64,000 nucleotides of DNA from Clostridium fessum. Lineage in GTDB: Bacteria > Bacillota > Clostridia > Lachnospirales > Lachnospiraceae. Positions 18,413 through 26,702 of this stretch are shown here, piece by piece. The stretch is from NCBI RefSeq assembly GCF_003024715.1, contig NZ_PYLO01000001.1:744001-808000 (forward strand), read 5' to 3'. The position numbers were made by a program, and so were the translations under genes. The notes below the pieces were generated by a model. The model had not been told where the DNA came from. It made no database searches and worked only from the letters and a program-made list of their open reading frames with translations. Position 1 is the first letter of the stretch. Every line of letters starts with the position of its first letter.

Positions 18413-18446
18413 AGCTGTCATGTATCACTATTCAAACATGACAGCT
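18413..18446. terminator. Bidirectional terminator between the lipoprotein gene and dacA
   Basis: AGCTGTCATGT (18413-18423) and ACATGACAGCT (18436-18446) form an 11-bp stem, with A-rich sequence before and T-rich after it, serving both convergent genes. Confidence 0.8.
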
Positions 18447-18454
18447 CTTTATTT

Positions 18455-19882
18455 TTATGCCGCAAACACTCCCATTACCTTCTTAAAATAGTCCCATAGT
18501 CCCGCTTTCTCCACCGTTTCTGCCGCTTCTATCTCCACACTTCCCAATTCCCGTCCATCCAGCCGGTAGACCAGATGTCCGATCACATCACCTTCCCGAA
18601 CCGGCGCTTTGCAGGATTCTTCCATCATCCACTCTTTTTCGATTCCATCCAGATTCTCTCCTCCCATCGAAAGGTAAGAAAAGGTTCCCCGCAGACGCCC
18701 TGCAACCTGTTCCTGGATGCCGCCTGCCACCGTCGTTTCCGGCACAGCTCCCGGATTGTCATCTTTGTAAAGATGACAATTTGCAAACCCATAATTTAAT
18801 AATGTGACCGCATCCGCAAACCGCGCCTTATAATCCGGTGCTGCCAGAATGACGGCAATCAGATCAACGCCTTCTTTCCGCCCGGTTGCGGACAGACAAT
18901 ATTTTGCCAGCGATGTAGAACCTGTTTTCAGTCCCGTCACCTCAAAATTTGTCACCATTTTCAGCAGCTTATTCGTATTGGAAAGTCCAAATTCCTTCTC
19001 TCCCTGCTTGGTCCGGTGCGTTATATTTTCCATCCAGATCGTTGAATACTGAAAAATTTCCGGATACTTCGTGATCAATTCCCGCGACATGAGGGCAATG
19101 TCGCGCGCCGACATCGCGTGCGTCGTAGACGCCGTCAAACCGCAGCAATCCTCAAACTTTGCTGTCTCCATTCCAAGCCCTTTCGCCCGCTCGTTCATCA
19201 TCGCAACAAATGTCTCCTCACTGCCGCCGATATACTCTGCCATTGCCACACTGGCATCATTTCCCGATGCAATGACGATGCACTTGATCAGCGTTTCGAC
19301 CGTCTGTACCTCCCCTTCTTCCAAAAACACCTGGGATCCCCCCATGGATTTCGCATGCGCGCTGGTCGTGACCTCATCTTGCAAATGAATTTTTCCCGAA
19401 TGTAACGCATCAAAAATCAGAAGCAGCGTCATAATCTTCGTCACGCTGGCTGGATTTCGCGCCTCGTCCGCATTTTTTTCGTACAAAATAGTTCCGGTGG
19501 AGGCCTCCATAAGGATCGCCTCCGGTGCCTGGACGGGAAGCTCAGCGGCATTTTCTGCTGCCTGCGCTGTCTCTGCGGTTACTGAAACGGGAATCCACAG
19601 TTCCTCCGCGTAAGATGTGAGCATACCACTTCCCCCCAATTTACCAATTCCAAGCTGTATGCCTGACACACATTCTCCCATCGTAAGCACAACCGCTACA
19701 CCAATCGCTGCCAGCCCTCTCCAAGCATTTCTGTTTAAATACTCTCTTCTCCTGTCTCTGCTCCCTTCGTCCCAACACATACATTCATTTTCCCGAAGCA
19801 GCTTCTTTTTCACAAACCAACACCATTTTTCCACACGCTTCCATTTCAAATACCACGCCTCCCTGCATGATACATTTTTCAT
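18455..19882 (-). CDS. D-alanyl-D-alanine carboxypeptidase (DacA/DacF-like)
   Basis: 475 residues. A hydrophobic segment at about 55-72 is the signal or anchor. The peptidase S11 domain has all three active-site motifs: SVTK (in NPASVTKIMTLLL), SGN (IASGNDAS) and KTG (TGLKTGSTS). A C-terminal PBP5-like beta domain follows (EGDVIGHLVYRLDGRELG). It trims the terminal D-alanine from peptidoglycan stem peptides outside the cell. The start at 19882 is favoured because GGAGGA lies eight bases upstream. This gives an unusually long cytoplasmic N-terminus of about 55 residues rich in tryptophan, cysteine and basic residues. It is divergent from the deacetylase gene. Confidence 0.9.
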   Translation of the reverse strand: MKNVSCREAWYLKWKRVEKWCWFVKKKLLRENECMCWDEGSRDRRREYLNRNAWRGLAAIGVAVVLTMGECVSGIQLGIGKLGGSGMLTSYAEELWIPVSVTAETAQAAENAAELPVQAPEAILMEASTGTILYEKNADEARNPASVTKIMTLLLIFDALHSGKIHLQDEVTTSAHAKSMGGSQVFLEEGEVQTVETLIKCIVIASGNDASVAMAEYIGGSEETFVAMMNERAKGLGMETAKFEDCCGLTASTTHAMSARDIALMSRELITKYPEIFQYSTIWMENITHRTKQGEKEFGLSNTNKLLKMVTNFEVTGLKTGSTSLAKYCLSATGRKEGVDLIAVILAAPDYKARFADAVTLLNYGFANCHLYKDDNPGAVPETTVAGGIQEQVAGRLRGTFSYLSMGGENLDGIEKEWMMEESCKAPVREGDVIGHLVYRLDGRELGSVEIEAAETVEKAGLWDYFKKVMGVFAA

Positions 19883-20142
19883 TCATATCTTCCTCCGTCT
19901 GCACATACTCTCTTCTCAAGATATGGCATATCCGCCCGTCCCTATGCCAAAGAGAATTGTAAGAAACTGTCATAGACCACCTTTCCTTTTTATGGTATAC
20001 TATAAGAACACAGACAGGCTTATAAAAACGTTTTCCGCCCTCTTCCTTGCTGTGTCGAGTCGGTGGCAAACTTTCTCGGCCTGTTATTACTATCTGACGC
20101 AAAAAACGACAGATAAATATGAATAAACAAAAGGTGAAAACT

Positions 20143-21603
20143 ATGATGAGAAGAAATTCCTCCCTTGGAAACGTTGGATTTTCTGCACGTGGCGGACGTT
20201 CTAGGCGACGGCACGGCGGTTCCTCCAAACTTCCGTATTTAATTTTAATCGGCATTCTGATTGTACTGCTTGGAATTGCCGCGTTCCTCTGGGTGCGCCG
20301 CTCTCCGGCAGCACATGTATCTTCGGTTCCAGCGGCAACCGAAACGGATTCTGAAAATGGAGTAATTTCCCTTGATAATGCATCTGCACCTGCTGATGAC
20401 AGCCTCGAGGGTGTCATCGCTCAGGCAAAGCTTCTGGCAGACGGTTATGACTATGACGGGGCAATCAATCTCCTGTCCAGCAGTACATACGCATCTGACG
20501 AGTCCGTGACGGCAGCGATCGACGAATACAACGCCACCAAAGAAACACTGGTGCGCGCTGATCCGCGCAAGGTAACGCATGTATTCTTCCATACACTGAT
20601 TATGGATACCTCGAAAGCATTTGACGGCGACAGCCGCGAAAAGGGTTATAATCAGGTCATGACGACCAAGGATGAATTTATGAAGATTCTCCAGTCGATG
20701 TATGAGCGCGGTTTCGTTCTGGTACGTCTGCACGATGTAGCATATGAGGTGACCGCAGAGGACGGTTCCAAGCATTTCCAGGAGGGCGATATCATGCTTC
20801 CGGAAGGTAAGAAGCCGTTCGTCATGTCACAGGATGATGTCTGCTACTACGAATACATGGATGGCGACGGCTTTGCCTCCCGTATGATTATCGGCGAGGA
20901 TGGCAAGCCAACGAACGAGATGAAGATGGACGACGGTTCTGTTTCCGTCGGTTCCTATGATCTGGTGCCGTTACTGGATGATTTCATCAAAGAGCATCCG
21001 GATTTCTCCTACCGCGGCGCAAAAGCGTGCATTGCTTTTACCGGTTACAATGGCATCCTGGGCTACCGCACCGATTCCGCCTACAATACTGACGAGTACA
21101 AAGCGGAACACCCGGATTTCAACTTTGAGGAAGAACGCGCCAACGCAGCAAAAGCCGTCCAGTGCCTGCGCGACGACGGTTTTGAAATTGCCTCCCACAG
21201 CTGGGGACACCGCAACATGGGTACGATCCCAATGGATAAATTCCGTGAAGATACCGATAAATGGGCAAATGAAGTCGAAACGCTGACCGGTCCGTGTGAT
21301 ATCATCCTCTTCCCGTTTGGAAGCGATATTGGGGACTGGCATCCGTATGATACAAGCAGCGAGCGCTTCCAGTACCTGTACAACAAGGGATTCCGTTACT
21401 TCTGTAACGTAGATTCCTCCCAGTATTTCGTCCAGATCGGCGACGATTATATGCGACAGGGGCGCCGGAACCTCGACGGCTACCGGATGTATTATGACCT
21501 TCCGGAAAGTGGAGTCGGCGGCGACCATTTGAGTGACCTGTTTGATGTCAACGAGGTATTTGACCGGTCAAGACCTACTCCGGTGCCGAAGATGACGGAG
21601 TAA
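20143..21603 (+). CDS. Membrane-anchored polysaccharide deacetylase family protein
   Basis: 486 residues from the ATG at 20143, which has AAGGTG six bases upstream; an ATG at 20119 lacks a ribosome site. A basic N-terminus precedes one transmembrane helix (PYLILIGILIVLLGIAAFLW), so the bulk is extracellular. The NodB-type deacetylase domain follows. SQDDVCYYEYM is the expected place of the catalytic aspartates, and ASHSWGHRNMG carries the metal-binding histidine pair. Substrate may be peptidoglycan or another glycan. The domain is longer than a minimal NodB fold, with inserts between the first and second motifs. A -10 like TATACT near 19996 may be its promoter. Confidence 0.85.
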   Translation: MMRRNSSLGNVGFSARGGRSRRRHGGSSKLPYLILIGILIVLLGIAAFLWVRRSPAAHVSSVPAATETDSENGVISLDNASAPADDSLEGVIAQAKLLADGYDYDGAINLLSSSTYASDESVTAAIDEYNATKETLVRADPRKVTHVFFHTLIMDTSKAFDGDSREKGYNQVMTTKDEFMKILQSMYERGFVLVRLHDVAYEVTAEDGSKHFQEGDIMLPEGKKPFVMSQDDVCYYEYMDGDGFASRMIIGEDGKPTNEMKMDDGSVSVGSYDLVPLLDDFIKEHPDFSYRGAKACIAFTGYNGILGYRTDSAYNTDEYKAEHPDFNFEEERANAAKAVQCLRDDGFEIASHSWGHRNMGTIPMDKFREDTDKWANEVETLTGPCDIILFPFGSDIGDWHPYDTSSERFQYLYNKGFRYFCNVDSSQYFVQIGDDYMRQGRRNLDGYRMYYDLPESGVGGDHLSDLFDVNEVFDRSRPTPVPKMTE

Positions 21604-21630
21604 GATAAATCTGTAATCCAATTTTAAATA

Positions 21631-21672
21631 AAAGAAAGAGAAATCGAGCATTTGTTCGATTTCTCTTTCTTT
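21631..21672 (+). terminator. Terminator of the deacetylase gene
   Basis: AAAGAAAGAGAAATCGA pairs perfectly with TCGATTTCTCTTTCTTT around an 8-base loop, followed by a T run. Confidence 0.85.
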
Positions 21673-21680
21673 TTTAAAAA

Positions 21681-21705
21681 CCCCGGAGTCTTCCACACTC
21701 CGGGG
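21681..21705 (-). terminator. Terminator of the G3E GTPase operon
   Basis: CCCCGGAGT/ACTCCGGGG stem with a 7-base loop; on the minus strand it is followed by TTTTT. It lies 40 bp after the stop of the gene at 21745. Confidence 0.8.
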
Positions 21706-21744
21706 CACACCTTTTCATTCAAGCACAGCTTTCCGTTGCAAATC

Positions 21745-22680
21745 TTAGAACTGCACAATCTCCTCAATCGGCTCTGCCTTTTCCACGTAATCTGCATAAA
21801 GCATCGGACCTTCGCCCTCATACTCCGGCATATACTCATATTCTACGCGGGCACGTACTTTGACCCAGTCTTTCGTCTCAAGCAGACGGGCATTTTTTGC
21901 CTTGCACATGAAACCTAAGAACGTCATATCTGCCTCGCAGCAGGTCATCGCCATACGTCCAGGAACAAAGTTGTTCTTCGGGAAATCCGGGGTTTTCAGT
22001 ACCATGCCGGTAAATTCAACGGTCTTTCCACGGTAACGGTCCGGTTTATCCATCGCATCAATATACCAGATACCATATGCCTCCGGCGGAATCTCGATCA
22101 CTTCGGCATTGACATCAAATGGAAGATCCGCTTCGGTCACTTCCTCAATTTCGCCCTCTGCGTCCTCAAATACGATCTGAACCTGCGGGTTCATGCCCTT
22201 TAAAGTACGGCGGTATACATCCAGATCCTCGATCTCGTCGCAACGGTTCATGATAATCATTTCCGTGTTGCGGACCATGGCACCAATCAATGGTTTCATG
22301 TTCTGCAGGTATAAATCAAATGTGGAACCATCGATGATCGTGATCTGCTGATACAGATCCCAATCGTTCGGAAGTTTCAGGACATCCAGATTCCACATAC
22401 CGTTCCACTCCATCAGAACTCGCTCCGGATTGTAAAGAAGCTCCAGATCCTGTAGGTATTCCGGCGTCAGCTTTTCCGCTTCCTCTATATAGACAACCGC
22501 TGTATGAGTCTGCTTTAAAAGCTCCTCATCATACTCTTCCTCGCCCTCTTCGCAGACAATCAGAAGTGTTTTTCCTTCGGTCTGGAAATAATCCTGCTGC
22601 ATTGTAAATTTAATAAACTGGGTTTTTCCAGCTTCCAGAAAACCATTGATGAGAAACAACGGCATCTTATCTTCATTCAT
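21745..22680 (-). CDS. G3E-type GTPase fused to a TIGR03943/DUF1980-like C-terminal domain
   Basis: 311 residues. The N-terminal part is CobW-like with Walker A NGFLEAGKTQF (residues 11-21) and a base-specificity-like NRCDE. However, the CxCC metal motif of COG0523 proteins is missing; the equivalent stretch reads IVCEEGEEEYDE. The C-terminal 110 residues contain GKTVEFTGMVLKTPDF and RMAMTCCEADMTFLGFMC. These closely resemble the end of the TIGR03943 (YcgQ-type) permease subunit family with its double cysteine. The gene lies 18 bp after another G3E GTPase gene and next to zinc uptake genes. It may handle a metal inside the cell with its partner, but the function is not established. Confidence 0.82.
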   Translation of the reverse strand: MNEDKMPLFLINGFLEAGKTQFIKFTMQQDYFQTEGKTLLIVCEEGEEEYDEELLKQTHTAVVYIEEAEKLTPEYLQDLELLYNPERVLMEWNGMWNLDVLKLPNDWDLYQQITIIDGSTFDLYLQNMKPLIGAMVRNTEMIIMNRCDEIEDLDVYRRTLKGMNPQVQIVFEDAEGEIEEVTEADLPFDVNAEVIEIPPEAYGIWYIDAMDKPDRYRGKTVEFTGMVLKTPDFPKNNFVPGRMAMTCCEADMTFLGFMCKAKNARLLETKDWVKVRARVEYEYMPEYEGEGPMLYADYVEKAEPIEEIVQF

Positions 22681-22698
22681 AGTTCATTCTCCTTGTAT

Positions 22699-23874
22699 TT
22701 ACGCGTTGAACGCTGCCTTCAGACCCTCTTCGTCCAGCTCGGCACCGATCACGCACACCTTTCCGGTAAAATCCGGTGCTCCCTCACGGATCTCAGCCTG
22801 CTCCGGAACCATATCAAAATGCAGCCATACGCCCTTTTCTTCACTCGGAACCATGCCTTTCGCACGCAGAACCTCGCCGTATTTATCACCATAAGCCAGA
22901 TCATCCAGAATCTTCTGCAGATCTTCTTTCTTCATCACGCCGACATTCTCCAAGCCCCAGCTTGTAAATACATCATCTGCATGATGGTGTCCTTCGTGAT
23001 CGTGGTGGTGGTCATGGCAGCCACAGCCACACTCGTCATCATGGTCATGATGATGGTGCTCATGATCGTGATCATGACAGCCACAATCGCAGTCATCGTC
23101 ATGGTGATGATGCTCGTGATCATGATCATGGCAGCCACAGTCGCAGTCATCGTCATGGTGGTGATGCTCATGATCGTGGTCATGGCAGCCGCAATCGCAG
23201 TCATCGTCATGATCATGATGGTGATGATGCTCATGCATATGCTCTCTTGCCTCTTTCATCAGCTCCTCTGCCATATCATCTTCCTGCTCGATCATCTCAA
23301 GAAGCTGTGCGCCGGTCAGCTCGCTGCATGGAGTGGTCACGATGGTTGCCTTTGCATTGTGCTGGCGAAGCATCTCAACCGCGCCCTGTACCTTTTTCGG
23401 ATCCGCTACATCGGTACGGCTTAACACGATCGTGCCTGCATTTTCGATCTGGTTGTTGAAAAACTCACCGAAGTTCTTCATATACATACGGCATTTGTTG
23501 ACATCTACCACGGTAACCGCACTGTTTAACATAACCTCAATCTCAGAAGCCACATTTTTTACTGCATTCATAACATCAGACAGCTTGCCGACGCCTGACG
23601 GCTCGATGATAACACGATCCGGCTGATATTTGGTCAGAACTTCCTCGAGGGAACGTCCAAAATCGCCGACCAGAGAGCAGCAGATACAGCCGGAGTTCAT
23701 CTCACGGATCTCGATGCCAGCGTCTTTTAAAAAACCGCCGTCAATGCCGATCTGTCCAAATTCATTTTCAATCAGAACGACTTTCTCGCCTGAAATTGCT
23801 TCTTTTAAAAGCTGTTTAATAAACGTAGTCTTTCCTGCACCCAGGAAACCGGAAATAATATCAATCTTTGTCAT
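22699..23874 (-). CDS. COG0523 G3E GTPase with histidine/cysteine-rich repeat (putative zinc metallochaperone)
   Basis: 391 residues from the ATG at 23874 (MTKIDIISGFLGAGKTTFIK), with GAAGG eight bases upstream. Motifs are Walker A GFLGAGKTT, the metal-binding GCICC, the Walker B-like EPSGVG, and a guanine-specificity region around SRTD. About 85 residues between the GTPase and C-terminal domains are made of near-identical 18-residue repeats rich in His, Asp and Cys. The CobW C-terminal domain ends the protein. Such proteins deliver zinc or other divalent metals to target enzymes using GTP. The location beside znuABC supports zinc, but nickel or cobalt cannot be excluded. Confidence 0.9.
   Translation of the reverse strand: MTKIDIISGFLGAGKTTFIKQLLKEAISGEKVVLIENEFGQIGIDGGFLKDAGIEIREMNSGCICCSLVGDFGRSLEEVLTKYQPDRVIIEPSGVGKLSDVMNAVKNVASEIEVMLNSAVTVVDVNKCRMYMKNFGEFFNNQIENAGTIVLSRTDVADPKKVQGAVEMLRQHNAKATIVTTPCSELTGAQLLEMIEQEDDMAEELMKEAREHMHEHHHHHDHDDDCDCGCHDHDHEHHHHDDDCDCGCHDHDHEHHHHDDDCDCGCHDHDHEHHHHDHDDECGCGCHDHHHDHEGHHHADDVFTSWGLENVGVMKKEDLQKILDDLAYGDKYGEVLRAKGMVPSEEKGVWLHFDMVPEQAEIREGAPDFTGKVCVIGAELDEEGLKAAFNA
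22979..23240 (-). repeat. In-frame 54-bp tandem repeat coding for a metal-binding segment
   Basis: Roughly four to five repeats of an 18-codon unit (DDDCDCGCHDHDHEHHHH) inside the G3E GTPase gene; the last unit has diverged. The near identity at DNA level suggests recent expansion and probably variable copy number between strains. Confidence 0.85.
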
Positions 23875-24046
23875 TTTACTTACCTTCTTTTCTGTACAAA
23901 TGTGTACTGACTGTAAATCATTGTCCGCCCGGTACCTGGCATCCCGGCAATGCATAGCTTTACATCGCCCGAATCTGCCGAAGTTCCGATCAGCCACTTA
24001 TTATTTTACACAAATACCTAGTAAAGTCAAGCATCGGCAAAATCCC

Positions 24047-24072
24047 GTTACTGGGCGCGTGTGAACAGTAAC
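24047..24072 (+). repeat. Family A miniature remnant
   Basis: GTTACTG at 24047 and GTGAACAGTAAC ending at 24072 match the right-hand end of the 133-bp family A element, with an upstream CGGCAAAATCCC that resembles its internal arm. No target duplication is seen, so this is a decayed or partial copy. Confidence 0.6.
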
Positions 24073-24118
24073 GTTTTTAGCCTCACATATATGCAGCCTT
24101 TTTGAGACCAAAAACGCC

Positions 24119-25453
24119 CTATAAAGACACAGTAATCGTCCGCTTCCAGCTCGCCCCAGCATACACTGCCGTGATAAGCTCTGCCAGCCAGAACGCGTGC
24201 CAGACACCGGTAGGACCGATGATCCGGCTGAGCACAAATGCGATCGGAATGATAATCACGGCATAGCGCATCAGGGAAATTTTCAGAGATTTAAGTCCCA
24301 TTCCAAGTCCCTCAAACGCGCCGGAAGCAATGACGGAAACCGTTGACATGACAAAGCCCAGGCTGATGATCCGGAGCGCCGTTCTGCCGATCTCCACCGT
24401 CGAAGGCGTCTGCGTAAACAGCCCCATCAGGAAATCCGGCACCAGCTCGCCAAGCAGGGTTCCCGCTGTCATGATAATGCCAACAATCATAAGGGCCGCG
24501 CGGAAGATCTTTTTCACCCTCTCCTGCTCGCCTGCACCGTAATTGTAACCGATCAGCGGGCGCATTCCCTGCACCACGCCGCTGGCTCCCTGATAAAGCA
24601 GTGCCTGCAGCTTGTAGTAAACACCCAGCACCAGAATATATACCTGCGAAAATGGTGCCAGAATCGCATTGAGCGCCGTCAGAAGCAGGGATGTCAGCGC
24701 CATATTGAGTGTTGCCGCGATTCCGACTGAATACATACCGCCGCAGATCTCCTTCGACGGACGCATTTCCCGCAGCGAAATCTCCACATTTAACGGTTTC
24801 ACATGGTTTAAAATCAAATAAAACAGCAGCGACGCCGTCTGCCCGATTCCTGTCGCCCACGCCGCACCGCAGATTCCCAGTTCCGGCATGGGGCCTAATC
24901 CAAAGATAAAGATCGGGTCCAGCACGATATTGACGCCGCATCCAATCAAGACGGCTGCCATCGATATTTTCATCTTTCCAACCGACTGGTAGACCTTTTC
25001 ATATGCCATTCCCATCGTGTCAATCGTTGAAAACAGAAACACATTGCAAAAATACGTCAGTCCGTAGGAAATCGTTACCTCATCGCTCGTAAACATCCGC
25101 AGGAAATACGGAATCACCGCCATTCCTAAAATCGTTAAAATCATTCCATGTAAGGCACTTAAAAATACTCCCTGCGATGCTGTCTGGTTCGCCATCCGTG
25201 TTTTTCCTTCGCCAAGGCGTCTCGCCACCATCGCATTGATACCAACGCCAAACCCAACCCCGGCTGCATGCGCGAGGTTCTGGATCGGATAGACAAGCGA
25301 AACCGCCGTCATCGCGTCCTCACTGATCATTGCCACGAAAATGCTGTCCACGATATTGTAGAGTGCCCCGGCGATCATCGATATGATGACCGGGATTCCC
25401 ATCGAAAGCAGCAGCGGGACAACTGGTTTTTCTTTCATGTAAGTCTGATCCAT
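24119..25453 (-). CDS. MATE family efflux transporter
   Basis: 444 residues from the ATG at 25453, preceded by GGAG at eight bases; a GTG 33 bases upstream lacks a site. It has twelve hydrophobic segments arranged as two halves. It opens with PVVPLLLSMGIPVIISMIAG and contains RRLGEGKTRMANQTASQ and GMRPLIGYNYGAGE, the repeated motifs of MATE/DinF-like multidrug or metabolite exporters. It would use sodium or proton gradients to export a cationic compound. It stands between the G3E GTPases and the zinc uptake operon, but nothing in its sequence shows a metal role. Confidence 0.9.
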   Translation of the reverse strand: MDQTYMKEKPVVPLLLSMGIPVIISMIAGALYNIVDSIFVAMISEDAMTAVSLVYPIQNLAHAAGVGFGVGINAMVARRLGEGKTRMANQTASQGVFLSALHGMILTILGMAVIPYFLRMFTSDEVTISYGLTYFCNVFLFSTIDTMGMAYEKVYQSVGKMKISMAAVLIGCGVNIVLDPIFIFGLGPMPELGICGAAWATGIGQTASLLFYLILNHVKPLNVEISLREMRPSKEICGGMYSVGIAATLNMALTSLLLTALNAILAPFSQVYILVLGVYYKLQALLYQGASGVVQGMRPLIGYNYGAGEQERVKKIFRAALMIVGIIMTAGTLLGELVPDFLMGLFTQTPSTVEIGRTALRIISLGFVMSTVSVIASGAFEGLGMGLKSLKISLMRYAVIIIPIAFVLSRIIGPTGVWHAFWLAELITAVYAGASWKRTITVSL

Positions 25454-25565
25454 TTTTCCATCTCCATTCCCTTTTTTATTTTCCACTTTTCATGAGCGTT
25501 TCTGACACATTCTTCGCAGAAAAAACACCTGGGTTTCTTCCGCAAAGCATTTCTTATCAAATAAA

Positions 25566-25624
25566 AAAGAGACTACGGACTTTACTGTTTATCTCAGAAA
25601 CAGTACAAACCCTATAGTCTCTTT
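25566..25624 (-). terminator. Terminator downstream of the znu operon
   Basis: AAAGAGACTA (25566-25575) and TAGTCTCTTT (25615-25624) form the outer stem, with TACTGTTT/AAACAGTA inside. The minus-strand transcript ends in a run of six T. The 418-bp gap from 25454 to 25871 holds this, a half copy of repeat A and otherwise nothing I recognise. Confidence 0.75.
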
Positions 25625-25759
25625 AACGCTTAGACAAGCTATTCGATTTTCGTTTTCTATCGCCGACCAGCAACTCTGCAAGCTTTTGCTGGCGATCTGC
25701 CCATTCCGGCAACCGGATATTATTATAACCGCAAGCCATTTTATTTGTCAACCACTCCC

Positions 25760-25833
25760 CGGCAAATTCCTGCTGCCACCACGTTTTCTTACGGCACTTT
25801 CGGTTCCAAAAGTGCCTACCCGTGAACAGAAAC
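25760..25833 (-). mobile_element. Family A repeat, 74-bp half copy
   Basis: In the reverse orientation this matches the left 74 bp of the full element, from the terminal repeat (GTGAACAGAAAC at 25822-25833) to the internal arm CGGCAAATTCC, where the match stops abruptly. It lies 38 bp after the znuB stop. Confidence 0.8.
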
Positions 25834-25871
25834 ATGAGCATACAGAATGTGTATGTTCTACAAAAAACATC

Positions 25872-26699
25872 CTATTTGCGGGCAGTAGCAGCTATCCCTC
25901 TCTGTATCAGCGAAAAGAGCAGAAACGCCGCCAGATCCACCACAACAACGCTCGCGCCCGCCGGTGTTGAGTACGTGTAGGACATCACCATTCCTCCAAA
26001 GAAACAGATCAGCGACAGAATCCCCGATGCGACGACCACGCCCCGGAAGCTCTTGAACACCCGCATGGAGGTCAGAGCCGGGAAAATAATCAGACTGGAG
26101 ATCAGCATCGCGCCCATCATCCGCATTCCAATCACGATCGTGATCGCGGTCAGAACCGCTATCAGCACGTTATAGAGCGACACATTGACGCCGGTCGCCT
26201 TGGCAAAGCTCTCATCAAAGGTAACCGCAAATACTTTGTTATAGCAAAAAAGATATAATCCAAGCACCACCATGGAAAGCACCGCCGCAAACTGGACATC
26301 TTCCCGGCTCATCGCGAGAATACTTCCAAACATATAGCTGCTGACATCGGTCGTCATACCGGTTGTCAGGGAAGTTACGATAATACCGATTGCAAGCGCA
26401 CTGGCCGAGATCATCGCAATCGCAGCGTCACTCTTTACTTTTCCATGTTCCGTGATCCGCAGCAGGAAAAATGCCGCCAGCACGACCACCGGAATCGAAA
26501 CCTTTAAAGGCGACCAGCCTGCCGCCAATGCGATCGAAAGGGATCCGAACGAAACATGGGATAAACCGTCTCCAATCATTGAGTAGCGTTTCAGCACCAG
26601 GCTGACACCCAGCAGAGAGGCGCAGAGAGAGACTAAAAGACCGCCGATCAGCGCCCGCACCATAAACGGGTATGATAACATTTCAGATATAATTCCCAT
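25872..26699 (-). CDS. znuB: Zinc-type ABC transporter permease (ZnuB/AdcB-like)
   Basis: 275 residues with about eight hydrophobic segments. The ABC-3 family signature is seen in LKRYSMIGDGLSHVSFGSLS near residue 35 and in the segment GMRMMGAMLISSLIIFPALTS. It forms the membrane channel for zinc or manganese. Its start is three bases after the znuC stop, so the two are coupled. Sequence alone does not separate zinc from manganese, but the histidine-rich binding protein upstream favours zinc. Confidence 0.9.
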   Translation of the reverse strand: MGIISEMLSYPFMVRALIGGLLVSLCASLLGVSLVLKRYSMIGDGLSHVSFGSLSIALAAGWSPLKVSIPVVVLAAFFLLRITEHGKVKSDAAIAMISASALAIGIIVTSLTTGMTTDVSSYMFGSILAMSREDVQFAAVLSMVVLGLYLFCYNKVFAVTFDESFAKATGVNVSLYNVLIAVLTAITIVIGMRMMGAMLISSLIIFPALTSMRVFKSFRGVVVASGILSLICFFGGMVMSYTYSTPAGASVVVVDLAAFLLFSLIQRGIAATARK

Positions 26700-26702
26700 C
26701 TT

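Noticed and set aside
22979-23240. Regular repeats that could suggest a CRISPR array
   Set aside because: The units are contiguous, in frame and coding, with no unique spacers and no cas genes nearby.
22693-23424. Plus-strand 243-codon hydrophobic frame opposite the histidine-rich GTPase gene
   Set aside because: Its valine/methionine-rich repeats are simply the complement of His/Asp codons in the real gene; no ribosome site or family likeness.
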